NCBI GenBank assembly: GCA_018806915.1
Contig: JAGKQI010000053.1
Span: 124,001-188,000, forward strand
Reading direction: 5' to 3'
Length of the DNA: 64,000 nt
DNA from: Phytophthora colocasiae
Taxonomy: Eukaryota > Oomycota > Peronosporomycetes > Peronosporales > Peronosporaceae
A program made the translations under genes and the position numbers. Under the pieces are notes generated by a model. The model did no database searches, was not told the origin of the DNA, and saw only the letters and a program-made list of their open reading frames with translations. Below are positions 21,714 to 32,517 of the stretch, piece after piece (the stretch's first letter is position 1; each line of letters begins with the position of its first letter).

Positions 21714-22957
21714 AAATCCCCTTCCTAGGGTGCTTCATTGGGAAGCATGGCCTTCGTGTTGATCCAGCAAAGGTCAAGGCCATTGTGGACTGGCCGGTTC
21801 CCTTGAACCAGAAGGACTTGCGTAAGTGGCTGGGCTTGGCCAACTACTTGCACAAGTATAGCGAGAACTACGCTGAGTTGGCTCGGCCACTGACGGATCT
21901 CCTTAAGAAGGATGCCGAATGGGTATGGCGTGCTGAGCACGAGAATGCGTTCACTTGTATCAAGGATAGCCTGCTTCAGGCACCGATACTGGCGTTGCCA
22001 GACCCCGATCGTCCGTTCATCGTCGTCTGTGACGCCTCGGACTTTGCCATCGGCATTGCTTTGCTACAAGCGGACGCCGACGGGCGCGAACGCGTCATTG
22101 CGTTTGAGTCTCGGCAGCTCAAGGCTGCTGAGAAGAACTATCCAGTTCATGACAAGGAGCTACTTGCGATGAAGTACGCTCTCGTCAAATTCAGGGTTCA
22201 CCTGCTCGGCTCCAAGCCGTTTGTGATCTACACGGATCATGCGTCACTACGCACAGCGAAGCAGTCGCCTCACCTCTCGCAGAGGATGGCCCGATGGCTC
22301 TCCTTCTTTGCGGAGTATAACTTCGAGGTGAAGTACAAGCCTGGCAGGCAGAACGTCCTCGCTGACGCGTTATCACGTCGCCCGGACTATGAGTTATCTC
22401 ATGTCACCTCGGTGACATCGTCCGTGACGGACATGGTTCGAGCAGCGTACGCTCAGGACGACTCCTGTGTCGCGCTGCTTCAAGCTCTAGTGAGCGATGA
22501 GTTTAAGGACTCAAAGGTGACTCTGTCACGACGCCTAAAGGCGAGACTCCAACGCTACAGCCTGGACGGCGGTCTGCTGTACTACAGCACGGGTCAGGAT
22601 GACCCACCACGTGTGGTGGTTCCTCACGATGAGGATTTGAAGTACCGTATCCTCTATGAGGCCCATGACACACCCACAGGCGGCCACCTCGGTCGCGAGA
22701 AGACCTACGGCTCGGTGAGCTCCATGTACTGGTGGCCGAAGATGTACAAGTGGGTCAGCACATATGTGCGCACGTGAGAGATGTGCCAGCGGGTTAAACC
22801 CTCGCCGCATGCGGCTGCGCCTTTGGCGAGCTTGCCTGTACCCACTGGGTGTTGGCAGTCCATAAGTATGGACTTTGTGTTTGGCCTGCCGAAGGACTCG
22901 GCAGGCAACACGGGCGTTGTGGTCTTTTATTGACCGTCTGAGCAAGATGGCTCACCT
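21714..22957 (+). pseudogene. pol: A2 pol, second block: RT thumb, RNase H, integrase zinc finger
   Basis: Resumes after the AAAT duplication with PFLGCFIGKHGLR, then RNase H (VVCDASDFAIG, YTDHASLR, VLADALSRRPDY) and the integrase N-terminus (HLGREKTYGS, YWWPKMYKW). The first zinc-finger Cys is TGA (22775-22777), as in A3; A1 has TGC. Near 22926 one extra base also breaks the frame. The block ends at SKMAHL, where A3 is inserted. Confidence 0.85.
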
Positions 22958-23368
22958 TGCAGCGGGGCTGCGTAGGTGTGCACGGCACAGAGGAAGTTTG
23001 GCTGACTCGTAGAGTCCTGCTTGCAAGGCACTAGCTTCGGTTCTATACAAGAACCAAGTAGTCCACTAAATACGGGACTCTCACAATCAGTGTCCCTATA
23101 ATAAAGGAACTAACACTAATTATGTAAAATGCAAACTGATTTTTATTTATTTTATTGCCCTAATCCTGAATGTAACGGATTTAGTATCTAACATACTAAA
23201 TCCTAATCAAATGCAATGTGTGGCTCTGAGCTAACAGCCAGCAACTGGCTACATATGTGACGTGTGAGAAACACTATGTGTCGTACACGGATCTGTGACT
23301 TGTGACCTGGATGGTGTATACCACACCTATTGTAGGCAAGGCGCGCAGCGCCGTGTAACCCCGTTACA
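22958..23368 (-). repeat. A3 3' LTR
   Basis: Reads TGTAACGGGG...GCTGCA on the minus strand. The purine tract GGTGGGGGAGGG (23369-23380, minus) abuts its start, as needed for plus-strand priming. Initiator-like TCAGTTTGCATTTT at 23126-23139 (minus). Confidence 0.9.
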
Positions 23369-24329
23369 CCCTCCCCCACCAAACCGTGGATACGGAGTAT
23401 CTACAACTGTAGACATAACTGCCTTGTCAAGGCCTGTCACCGGCAACTTTCCGATAAAAGAAATCTCTCAACGAGAATGCGCGGGCGCACTGGCTCAGCG
23501 AGCACATTCTCCAATTCTCCCCAGCGAGCCAACCGCTCCTGAGGTGTCCCGTGACCAGGCGTCTACGCCTCAGCGCCTCAGCGCTTTCCGGTCTGAGCCC
23601 TCGGCTCCTCTCACGCTCTCCGTTTCGGAGTATTTCGCGGCGTCTCGCCTTCGCTACGGAGCGATGTTCAAGGCCAGCCCGACGTCAAGTGGTAGCGGTG
23701 GCTCACCCTTCGAGTACACGACAGCGTCGCCGACGCGCGACCCACGTCGCTCTCCTACGGAGGAAGGCGAGGTCGAAGTGGACTACGAGGAGTCCGAACA
23801 GGGCGATGCCCATGCGTCTCCTGCTCCTGCGAGCCCTCGGACGACTCGATCTGAGCTGCGCTCTCCACGTGATCCGCGTCGGTACTCAATTCCTCGGCAG
23901 CTGCGGCAGCCCAATCCGTTCCCGGAGGGACCTTCGAGCCTCGTGCTCAACGCGTTGCGCAACGCACCACCAGTTCCTGCTCGCGATGAGCCAGAGTCAC
24001 TCAAGGGCGTCGAAGACGCGATCACCAACCCTCTGGATGAGGCACAGGAGGCTTCCATGAGCGGTGCTCCAGAGTCACGTCGACCGGTCCAACGGGACAT
24101 CGTGGGGACTTCGTCGCGGCGCGACTACGGCTTCGAGCCTCGTGACCCTGCCGAGCAGGTGAAGCAGTTGATGGCGCAGCCAAACCTGCATGGTTACGCC
24201 ATAGGCGATCCTCCACGTACGGTGGCTGAGACTCAGCAGCGACAGGGGCTCCATGAGCGTTTCTTGACCCCGCAGGTGTGCACACTCGCCGAGTATCGGC
24301 AACGCTTAGATAAGCAACGACGACGATGA
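23369..24329 (+). CDS. A3 antisense ORF 1
   Basis: Open plus-strand frame antisense to the A3 genome, continuing from inside the 3' LTR (open since 23295) to TGA 24327-24329. No ATG occurs near the start; the first in frame is in YGAMFKAS (about 23663). The product is Ser/Pro/Arg-rich with LTLSVSEYFA, an acidic EEGEVEVDYEE stretch and many RDPRR-like motifs. The D2 antisense ORF has the same order (LSVTDYHA, then VEEGEVDV). The stop overlaps the ATG of ORF 2 (ATGA). No known domain recognised; possible roles such as regulation or nuclear function are guesses. Confidence 0.55.
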
Positions 24330-25201
24330 GGACTTATCCACTCCTGCTCCAAACCGGAGAGACCACCCGGGACTACATGGTCCATGTGGCCACCTGGGCC
24401 GAGGCTTCACGGAAGCTCGCGTCGTTTGACCGGCTCATGGAGAGCTGCGCCGAGGTGGACGTCCGCCTCGCTCGAGGTCTACTCTTTCAGTATGCGAAGA
24501 TACGCGTGCGGCCCGGCCGCTTTCCACGTCACACGACGGCAGTGGCTCCCGCCTCTCAGGCCACTATCCCTGCTTCGCAGGATGCTCCTTCAGTCTCCGA
24601 GGGAGACTCGCTGGCTGTGCCAGCCACGGACCAGAGCCTGAGCTCGGCTGCTAGTCCGTCAGCTTCTCACACTAGTGGTGAGAAGCGGGTGTCGACCGAG
24701 TGGTCGACCTCGAGCCCTTCGGGCGCCCCCGATCTTCGCGATCAAAAGCGTCCACGACGTCAGGGCAGTCCTGCCTCAGGGGCCCTCCAAACTCCCACGA
24801 GTTTTGGGAGTGAGGATATCCACGCCACTTCACCAGATACTGGTTTTGACTACGGTGGCGACGCCGCGCCATCAGGCGCTCCACGTGGTAGTGGGGAGTC
24901 CCCTGCTCATCGAGCAACGGCGGAGGAGGCCGATTCGCTGCGGAACGCAATACTCGACGAGTGTGATGAGCGCTATTTGTCGCGGCGCGCTTGGTATCAA
25001 CTCGATCACTCGATCGGTACTCTCCAGAGTCAGACTCAGTCTCTTCAGGGGAACCTGGAGAGCGTTTGGCATTCGCATGCCCGTCTCGCTCATGACCTGG
25101 AGGAGATTGAAAGCCGGATGGCTTGGCTCGAAGGTCCTCAGTCCCTGACTGCTCGCCTGCCCAGTAGGAGCTTCAGCTCGCTGAGTTGCGAGGTCAGGTG
25201 A
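24326..25201 (+). CDS. A3 antisense ORF 2, overlapping the chromodomain
   Basis: ATG 24326 overlaps the ORF 1 stop; 291 codons. N-terminal part QTGETTRDYMVHVATWAEAS, a basic KRPRRQGS motif that could act in nuclear import, a Ser/Pro-rich middle and a C-terminal coiled-coil-like segment (LDHSIGTLQSQTQSLQGNL ... DLEEIESRMAWLEG). It overlaps the minus-strand pol chromodomain (24672-24950) on the opposite strand. The single D2 antisense ORF spans the equivalents of both ORFs, so this pair may derive from one gene. Confidence 0.55.
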   Translation: MRTYPLLLQTGETTRDYMVHVATWAEASRKLASFDRLMESCAEVDVRLARGLLFQYAKIRVRPGRFPRHTTAVAPASQATIPASQDAPSVSEGDSLAVPATDQSLSSAASPSASHTSGEKRVSTEWSTSSPSGAPDLRDQKRPRRQGSPASGALQTPTSFGSEDIHATSPDTGFDYGGDAAPSGAPRGSGESPAHRATAEEADSLRNAILDECDERYLSRRAWYQLDHSIGTLQSQTQSLQGNLESVWHSHARLAHDLEEIESRMAWLEGPQSLTARLPSRSFSSLSCEVR

Positions 25202-28200
25202 CGTTGCTGCTGCAGATGACGCAGCCTGGGCACGTGTCGTCGGTGCCAGCGCCTCCGCGCTCACCCCCGCGGGGTCCCGATATGGCTTAAGCAAGCCGAC
25301 GTAGATCACCGGGTGTGTTCGCATCCGCTTTGGCAAGTCAAGCGTGTATGCCAGGCCCTTCTTGGCCACGACCGTAAATGGTCCGATGAAACGCGGACGC
25401 AATTTCGTCTTAAAGACGCTTGACACTGCATGTGTAGGTAGGTTCTTAGCGTTTAATAAAACCTGGTCACCGACCTTAAATTCCCATACATTGCTTCTAC
25501 CTTTTGCATCAGCTTGTTCCTTCTGAACGTCTTGGCTTTCAGCCATCGCGTCACGCACACGGCGCAATACGCTCAATCTCACCGAGAGGAAGTCATCGAC
25601 TTGTTTACGCACAGCAGAAGGGCTGATATCAGCAAGCTCGGAGTCGAGCGACGGCACAGCCTCTCCCCCACCAAGCCCAAGGCTACCGCGTGGCGGAGTG
25701 AGCGGAACGCGCGGGTGCGCAAGGCCGTTCACGTAGAACGGGGTGAAGCCTGTCGAGGCATGCACCGCATTGTTCATGGAGAACTCAACGAGAGGGAGCA
25801 TAGCGCTCCAACGCTTCGGCGTTTCAGCGCATACGCTGAGGAGGATGTCCTCCAGGACGCGGTTCACGCGTTCGGTCTGACCGTCGGTCTGCGGATGGTC
25901 CGCCGTGGACATGTCCAGTCGAGTGCCCAGCACCTTGAAGACGGACGTCCAGAAGTGACCCGTGAAACGGGGTCTCGATCCGAGACAATGGTCTCTGGCA
26001 GCCCATGCTGGCGGAAGACCCGATCGATGAAGATCGTCGCTGTACCAGCGCCATCGACGGTGTCCGGCACAGCCGCTAGGTGAGCCATCTTGCTCAGACG
26101 GTCAACAAAGACCACAACGCCCGTGTTGCCTGCCGAGTCCTTCGGCAGGCCAAACACAAAGTCCATACTTATGGACTGCCAACACCCAGTGGGTACAGGC
26201 AAGCTCGCCAAAGGCGCAGCCGCATGCGGCGAGGGTTTAACCCGCTGGCACGTCTCTCACGTGCGCACATATGTGCTGACCCACTTGTACATCTTCGGCC
26301 ACCAGTACATGGAGCTCACCGAGCCGTAGGTCTTCTCGCGACCGAGGTGGCCGCCTGTGGGTGTGTCATGGGCCTCATAGAGGATACGGTACTTCAAATC
26401 CTCATCGTGAGGAACCACCACACGTGGTGGGTCATCCTGACCCGTGCTGTAGTACAGCAGACCGCCGTCCAGGCTGTAGCGTTGGAGTCTCGCCTTTAGG
26501 CGTCGTGACAGAGTCACCTTTGAGTCCTTAAACTCATCGCTCACTAGAGCTTGAAGCAGCGCGACACAGGAGTCGTCCTGAGCGTACGCTGCTCGAACCA
26601 TGTCCGTCACGGACGATGTCACCGAGGTGACATGAGATAACTCATAGTCCGGGCGACGTGATAACGCGTCAGCGAGGACGTTCTGCCTGCCAGGCTTGTA
26701 CTTCACCTCGAAGTTATACTCCGCAAAGAAGGAGAGCCATCGGGCCATCCTCTGCGAGAGATGAGGCGACTGCGTCGCTGTGCGTAGTGACGCATGATCC
26801 GTGTAGATCACAAACGGCTTGGAGCCGAGCAGGTGAACCCTGAATTTGACGAGAGCGTACTTCATCGCAAGTAGCTCCTTGTCATGAACTGGATAGTTCT
26901 TCTCAGCAGCCTTGAGCTGCCGAGACTCAAACGCAATGACGCGTTCGCGCCCTTCGGCGTCCGCTTGTAGCAAAGCACTGCCGATGGCAAAGTCCGAGGC
27001 GTCACAGACGACGATGAACGGACGATCGGGGTCTGGCAACGCCAGTATCGGTGCCTGAAGCAGGCTATCCTTGATACAAGTGAACGCATTCTCGTGCTCG
27101 GCACGCCATACCCATTCGGCATCCTTCTTAAGGAGATCCGTCAGTGGCCGAGCCAACTCAGCGTAGTTCTCGCTATACTTGTGCAAGTAGTTGGCCAAGC
27201 CCAGCCACTTACACAAGTCCTTCTGGTTCAAGGGAACCGGCCAATCCACAATGGCCTTGACCTTTGCTGGATCAGCACGAAGGCCATGCTTCCCAATGAA
27301 GCACCCTAGGAAGGGGATTTCTTCCGCGCCAAAGACGCACTTGTCTGCGTTGGCGTACAATTTGTTCGTGCGCATGCACTCGAGCACAGCTCTCACGTGT
27401 TCCACGTGCACCTCAACGTCAGTCTTGCCGTGTTCGGCCTGACTGTGGACGAACACGTCGTCAAAGTACGTCTGTGCGAATGACCGCAGGGGCCTGAACA
27501 GCTGCGTCACTAGACGATTGAACGTTGCAGGCGCATTCGAGAGCCCTTGGGGCATGACGAGCCACTCCCAGAGCATACCGCTCGGGGTGCTCACCGCTGT
27601 AAGCGGAATATCACTGGCTCGCATGAGGAGCTGATAGTACCCATCGACTAAGTCGAGCGCACTGTACATGGTGCAACCCACCATGTTGTTCTGAAGAACA
27701 TCCTTCCTAGGAATCGGCGTCTGCGCCGGAATCGTGGCAGCGTTGAGCTTGTTAAAAGCGTGAACGATACGCCACTTGCCGTTCGGCTTTCTGACACAGA
27801 ACGTTGGCGCGGAGTGCGGAGACTTGCTCTCGCGCACGAGACCCGCCGCGTGCTTCGCACGGAAGAAGGCGTCAATGACGTCGCATTGCTCTTTAGGAAG
27901 AGGCCACTGCCGGGTCACGCAGTATTTAGTTCCGGGAACTAAGTCGATCTCATGACGAACGCCTCGGTCAGGAGGCAGGCCACTTGGTGGTTCCTTCGAG
28001 ACAACGTCTCCATATTCCTTCAACAAGGCGTAGAAGGGATCCGAGGGATTCTTGAGGATCTCCGATCCACTCCTGGCGTTCAACGCCTTCTTGACTTCGG
28101 CCAAGACGGACTCGTCAACGAGGGACGACGAGTTTAACTCCTCCTCAGGTCGATCGATGACCACCTCGGCGAGTTCGCCAGCCTTCAAGGCATCGCCAAA

Positions 28201-29465
28201 GTCAGCGAAGGACATCTCCTCTAGCTCAAGGAGCTTGTCAACACTTGGCAAGTCGTCCAGCAGGACACTGCCTTCGGCACTGCCGCCCACTCCATCAACC
28301 AGAGTGTATAGCTGCCCACAGCCCTCCGGTGCGTCGGCACTTGACGTCACGGATGACTCAGACGCAGAGCGTCTCGCCCGAAGGGCCTTACGACGTCTTC
28401 GCCTAGCCGAAGAGCGTCTACTCGACGGAGTACGTGCCGTCGCACAAGTTTCGGCCTCTTTCGGCCCAGTGTCAGAGACACTCAGCGATCCACTCGGTCG
28501 ATGACCGATGCCGCTTAGCGGAGTACGTGTCGCTGCACAATCAATGACCGTAACAGGTCCAGTGTCAGAGACACTCAGCGATCGACTTGGTCCACGACCA
28601 GTATCACTCGACGGAGTACGTGCCGCCCCACAGGGGTTACGTGAGCTTTGCCCACACGTTGACTCACTGTCAACCAGCGCTACGCGCTCAACAGGACTGC
28701 GGTCCTCGCTATCGGTGCTGTCCACTAACTCGGACACACCGACTTCCAGCATCATAGCCGACTCGGCTCGATGCTCGCGCCAATAGCGCTTCTGCTTCCT
28801 AGCAGAGGTGGGTTCATGACTCGCCAAAGCTCTACTAGGAGAGAAGTGCGTAGCACCTAAGGTCTTCGACCTCCAATCAATCCATGGCTCGTGGCGCTCC
28901 AGCCACGCCATACCAAGGATGAGGTCGTACCTCGAATCCAGGTCCAAGACCAAGCAGCGTTCTACGCTGTCGAAGTCCAGGAACTTCAGCCGTAGGTCCA
29001 TGGGGACCTTGGCTGCCGTGACACGGACGCCCGTCGCTAGACGGACAGTGACGGTGTCACCTCTTCGCGCTCGAAGCGCCTCAGCATATTGCTGACTACC
29101 CTCAACGGTGGAGCGTCTGACGTAGTTGCCAGACGCTCCTGAATCGATCAACACGATCCACGGCTTCTCGAAGCCCTTCACGTCCACATGGACGACCAGC
29201 AAGCCCTGCTTGCTCACACGTTCCGTGTTCAAGAGCACGGAGCTCTTCGGGGCTGAGCCCCAGTGCCTCTCACGCACTGCAGAACTCAGTTCTTCCCCAG
29301 TAGACCACCCCGCGTCTACTGGGAGCCGTCGTTTCCCTGGGCAGAGCCCGAAGCGGGACCCGCGGCAGGGTTGCGGCCACTTTAGCCGGCGCGCTCTTTG
29401 CGCAGAGGGCAGTTGGGCCTCAGGTGTGTGGGACTACCACACGTGTAGCACCGACGAGTGCTCAT
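24672..29465 (-). pseudogene. pol: A3 pol (protease to chromodomain), interrupted
   Basis: Starts at ATG 29465 (ATGA with the gag stop). CCHC knuckle, then a TAA about 27 codons in and a frame change at the G-tract hairpin near 29310. From 29277 to 26257 the frame is open for 1,006 codons: protease (LIDSGASGNY), repeat linker, RT (YFDDVFVHS), RNase H (CDASDFAIG, YTDHASLR) and the start of integrase. TGA 26257-26259 replaces the first zinc-finger Cys. 26211-25864 and 25933-24872 carry the integrase core (SMDFVFGLP, VSDRDP, QTDGQTERVNRV) and GPF module, and 24950-24672 the chromodomain (HVERLMARRRH, YLVKWRGYPHS). Domain order is normal for a chromovirus-like gypsy. Confidence 0.85.
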
Positions 29466-30277
29466 ACGCTGCACCGCAGCTCGTAGCTCTCTTCAGCATA
29501 GCTGAGGTCCATGGGCTCGGGTCCCCCGGACCCTGTGCTGTTAGCACCGACCCTCGACAACTTAAAGTTGTGTTCAGCATTCAATGCCACGCTAACAGCG
29601 TCCTCGAAGGTGCGAGGATTCTGACGGAATGCCTCCGTCCTGGCCACGCCAGCTCTCAGACCTTCCATGAAGATAGTCACGGTGACCACCTCAGGTAGAG
29701 GATCGGCAGCCATGCCGGCAATGAGCGTGCGCAGCTCTTGGACATAGTCCACCAGGTCCTTCTTGCCCTGTCGGCAAGCAAGGAAGCGTGACCGCACGCG
29801 ATACGCCTGGTTAGGTGGAGCAAACACTTGCGTAAGCTTGGCCTTAAGCTCACCCCAAGTGGGGAAGGCCATTTCTACCGACGTCCCAGACGTCAAGGCC
29901 CATTCTCGTGCTCGACCTTCGAGCTTAGAGATGGCGAACGCCACGCGTTGGCCTTCCAACTGGAGCATAGCGGCCCCCATGGCCATTTCGATCTCTCGGG
30001 TCCACAATAGGAGGTTCTCTCCTTCGTGCCCGTGAAAGGTCTTCACGCTGAGCGTGACGGGCTTAGCTCTCGGAGCGGGATTAACTCCTTTTACATTCCG
30101 CTGAATGTGCTCAACGAGAGCGTTCTCGTACGAGGCAAAGGCCTCCAGGCGCGCGTTGACGGCCTCCGGCCCTTGAGACGCAAGGTGCGCCATACCTTCA
30201 GGGCCCAGCAAGGACGTAAGTTTGTTAAGCGTGTCCCGCTGACTCGGAGTCAAGTGAGCGTATGCTTCTGGCTCCAT
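29462..30277 (-). CDS. gag: A3 gag (intact, 271 residues)
   Basis: ATG 30277 (GTGAGAATGG context) to TGA 29464-29462; open throughout and without the deletion seen in A1 and A2. N-terminus [15 protein letters not shown]. The capsid core has [31 protein letters not shown] and [16 protein letters not shown], typical of retrotransposon gag (PF03732-like). No zinc knuckle in this frame; the CCHC unit is at the start of pol. Assembly of virus-like particles is inferred from family. Confidence 0.88.
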   Translation of the reverse strand: MEPEAYAHLTPSQRDTLNKLTSLLGPEGMAHLASQGPEAVNARLEAFASYENALVEHIQRNVKGVNPAPRAKPVTLSVKTFHGHEGENLLLWTREIEMAMGAAMLQLEGQRVAFAISKLEGRAREWALTSGTSVEMAFPTWGELKAKLTQVFAPPNQAYRVRSRFLACRQGKKDLVDYVQELRTLIAGMAADPLPEVVTVTIFMEGLRAGVARTEAFRQNPRTFEDAVSVALNAEHNFKLSRVGANSTGSGGPEPMDLSYAEESYELRCSV

Positions 30278-30315
30278 TCTCACAGAGAAACAGTCTTCAA
30301 CTCAGGAGTTGGATT

Positions 30316-30332
30316 GACTACGAGTGCTACCA
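30316..30332 (-). other. A3 primer binding site
   Basis: Minus strand: LTR end GCTGCA, two bases (TC), then TGGTAGCACTCGTAGTC. Starts with TGG as needed for a tRNA CCA end. The tRNA is not identified. Confidence 0.65.
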
Positions 30333-30334
30333 GA

Positions 30335-30745
30335 TGCAGCGGGGCTGCGTAGGTGTGCACGGCACAGAGGAAGTTTGGTTGACTCGTAGAGTCCTGCTTG
30401 CAAGGCACTAGCTTCGGTTCTATACAAGAACCAAGTAGTCCACTAAATACGGGACTCACACAATCAGTGCCCCTATAATAAAGGAACTAACACTAATTAT
30501 GTAAAATGCAAACTGATTTTTATTTATTTTATTGCCCTAATCCTGAATGTAACGGATTTAGTATCTAACATACTAAATCCTAATCAAATGCAATGTGTGG
30601 CTCTGAGCTAACAGCCAGCAACTGGCTACATATGTGACGTGTGAAAAACACTATGTGTCGTACACGGATCTGTGACTTGTGACCTGGATGGTGTATACCA
30701 CACCTATTGTAGGCAAGGCGCGCAGCGCCGTGTAACCTCGTTACA
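30335..30745 (-). repeat. A3 5' LTR
   Basis: 411 bp, five substitutions from the 3' copy. Initiator-like motif at 30503-30516 (minus). Contains perfect stems such as AGCCAG/CTGGCT near 30611-30625 and a GGCGC/GCGCC stem near 30717-30729. Confidence 0.9.
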
Positions 30746-30750
30746 CACCT

Positions 30751-32140
30751 AGCGGCTGTGCCGGACACCGTCGATGGCGCTGGTACAGCGACGATCTTCA
30801 TCGATCGGGTCTTCCGCCAGCATGGGCTGCCAGAGACCATTGTCTCGGATCGAGACCCCCATTTTACGGGTCACTTCTGGACGTCCGTCTTCAAGGTGCT
30901 GGGCACTCGACTGGACATGTCCACGGCGGACCATCCGCAGACCGACGGTCAGACCGAACGCGTGAACCGCGTTCTGGAGGACATCCTCCGCAGCGTATGC
31001 GCTGAAACGCCGAAGCGTTGGAGCGCTATGCTCCCTCTCGTTGAGTTCTCCATGAACAATGCGGTGCATGCCTCGACAGGCTTCACCCCGTTCTACGTGA
31101 ACGGCCTTGCGCACCCGCGCGTTCTGCTCACTCCGCCACGCGGTAGCCTTGGGCTTGGTGGGGGAGAGGCTGTGCCGTCGCTCGACTCCGAGCTTGCTGA
31201 TGTCAGCCCCCTTGCTGTTCGCAAGCAAGTCGATGACTTCCTCTCGATGAGGCTTAGCGTCTTACGCCGTGTGCGTGACGCAATGGCTGAAAGCCAAGAT
31301 GTTCAAAAGGAACAAGCTGATGCAAAAGGTAGAAGCAATGTATGGGAATTTAAGGTCGGTGACCAGGTTTTATTAAACGCTAAGAACCTACCTACACATG
31401 CAGTGTCAGCCGTCTTCAAGACGAAGTTGCGGCCGCGCTTCATTGGACCGTTCACGGTCGTGGCCAAGAAGGGCCTGGCATACACGCTTGACTTGCCAAA
31501 GCGTATGCGAACACATCCTGTGTTCTACGTGGGCTTGCTTAAGCCATATCGGGACCCTGCTCTTGTGAGTTCTGAGGCGCAGGCGCCGAGTCGGACGAAG
31601 GCTGCACGGCAGCAGGTGGCAAAGCCACAGGTGGTTGCATCCGAACCAACAGGTCTTGTCAATCCGGAGCAACATGATGCTCGAGGTCATAGACCCGCTG
31701 ATGCAGCACCGGAGGCGACTCAGACCGGTCCCCGCGACTCTAGGTCTCCTCGAGACCAGTCGCTAAGCGATGGGTCGGATAACCGACGTGGTGGTCGTGC
31801 TCCTTCACCGAGCCGACGCGGGTCTGCAAGCAATGCAGCGCGTCTACACTCGCAGCGCGAGAACCCATCGACCACTCGTCCTCCTCCTGCTCTGCTCGAT
31901 GAGCAAGGTGAGCTTCACTATCACGTGGATCGCCTGATGGCGCGGCGTCGTCGCCAAGGTCACAACCAGTATCTGGTGAAGTGGCGAGGTTACCCTCACT
32001 CACAGAACTCGTGGGAGTTTGAGGTGCCACTACGGCAGGATTGCCCCGACGTCGTTGACGCGTATGATCGGGCACACCTGGTGTCAGACCGCCCGATGGG
32101 GGTGCGACGGAGTCGCCGGGTGCCAAGCACCTCCCACTAA
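30751..32140 (+). pseudogene. pol: A2 pol, third block: integrase core and chromodomain
   Basis: Resumes after CACCT at LAAVPDTVDG and stays open to TAA 32138-32140 (460 codons in the open frame). Integrase residues: VSDRDPHF with the second Asp, and QTDGQTERVNRVLED with the catalytic Glu; then the GPF module (RPRFIGPFTVV). A Ser/Arg-rich linker of roughly 120 residues leads to the chromodomain (YHVDRLMARRRRQ, YLVKWRGYPHSQNSW). This block is undamaged; A2 pol is broken upstream. Chromodomains in gypsy integrases bind histone marks and steer insertion (family knowledge). Confidence 0.85.
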
Positions 32141-32517
32141 GGTGGGAGTTCACAGGGTCGTTGCTGAGCTCAGGCTCTGACACGTAGCTGCAATATTTGC
32201 AGCGAGCACGTCGGTGCCGTCGATGCGGCATCGAATGCTCAAACTGCAAGCGCAGTAGAGCTACATGCGCCTCGCGCGCGTGTTTCAAGGGTCTATGACC
32301 CTTTAACAACACTGGCCTATGGCCCGGAGCTTCGCGATCATGAAGCGAAGATGGTTCGTGATGAACAACCGTCTTAATGACGTTCTGTCTGAGCGACAAG
32401 TGGTGATGGAAACGGATTCTATCCGATCACCTGACGCTAGAAGCGTTCAATGGGTATGACTATGTCATGAGGCACTGTGAATACCAGGGATGCCAATGCA
32501 TTGGACCCCGCATGCTG
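32141..32517 (+). other. A2 3' region, first part
   Basis: Non-coding in the sense direction. On the minus strand, 32399-31740 is open and includes PQTPTSSVSEGNLATSPDTG, which resembles A3 antisense ORF 2 (LQTPTSFGSEDIHATSPDTG). It is probably the eroded antisense ORF of A2. The last 25 bases (32493-32517) recur with one mismatch at 61066-61090 on the other side of B-out. Confidence 0.6.
32493..32517. repeat. 25-bp direct repeat flanking B-out, left copy
   Basis: 24 of 25 bases equal 61066-61090 (G against T at the 22nd base). Both copies abut the B-out termini exactly, so it behaves like a target duplication, but family B otherwise makes 4-bp duplications. It contains the palindrome CCAATGCATTGG. 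Confidence 0.8.

Larger units (their letters stand above)
22958..30745 (-). mobile_element. A3: complete family A gypsy element in A2 integrase
   Basis: Flanked by CACCT (22953-22957 and 30746-30750). LTRs of 411 bp each differ at five positions by direct comparison (about 1.2%), so insertion is fairly recent. Minus-strand order: 5' LTR 30745-30335, PBS, gag 30277-29462, pol 29465-24675, polypurine tract, 3' LTR 23368-22958. Two plus-strand ORFs (about 23369-25201) lie antisense behind and across the end of pol. Total 7,788 bp. Confidence 0.9.
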
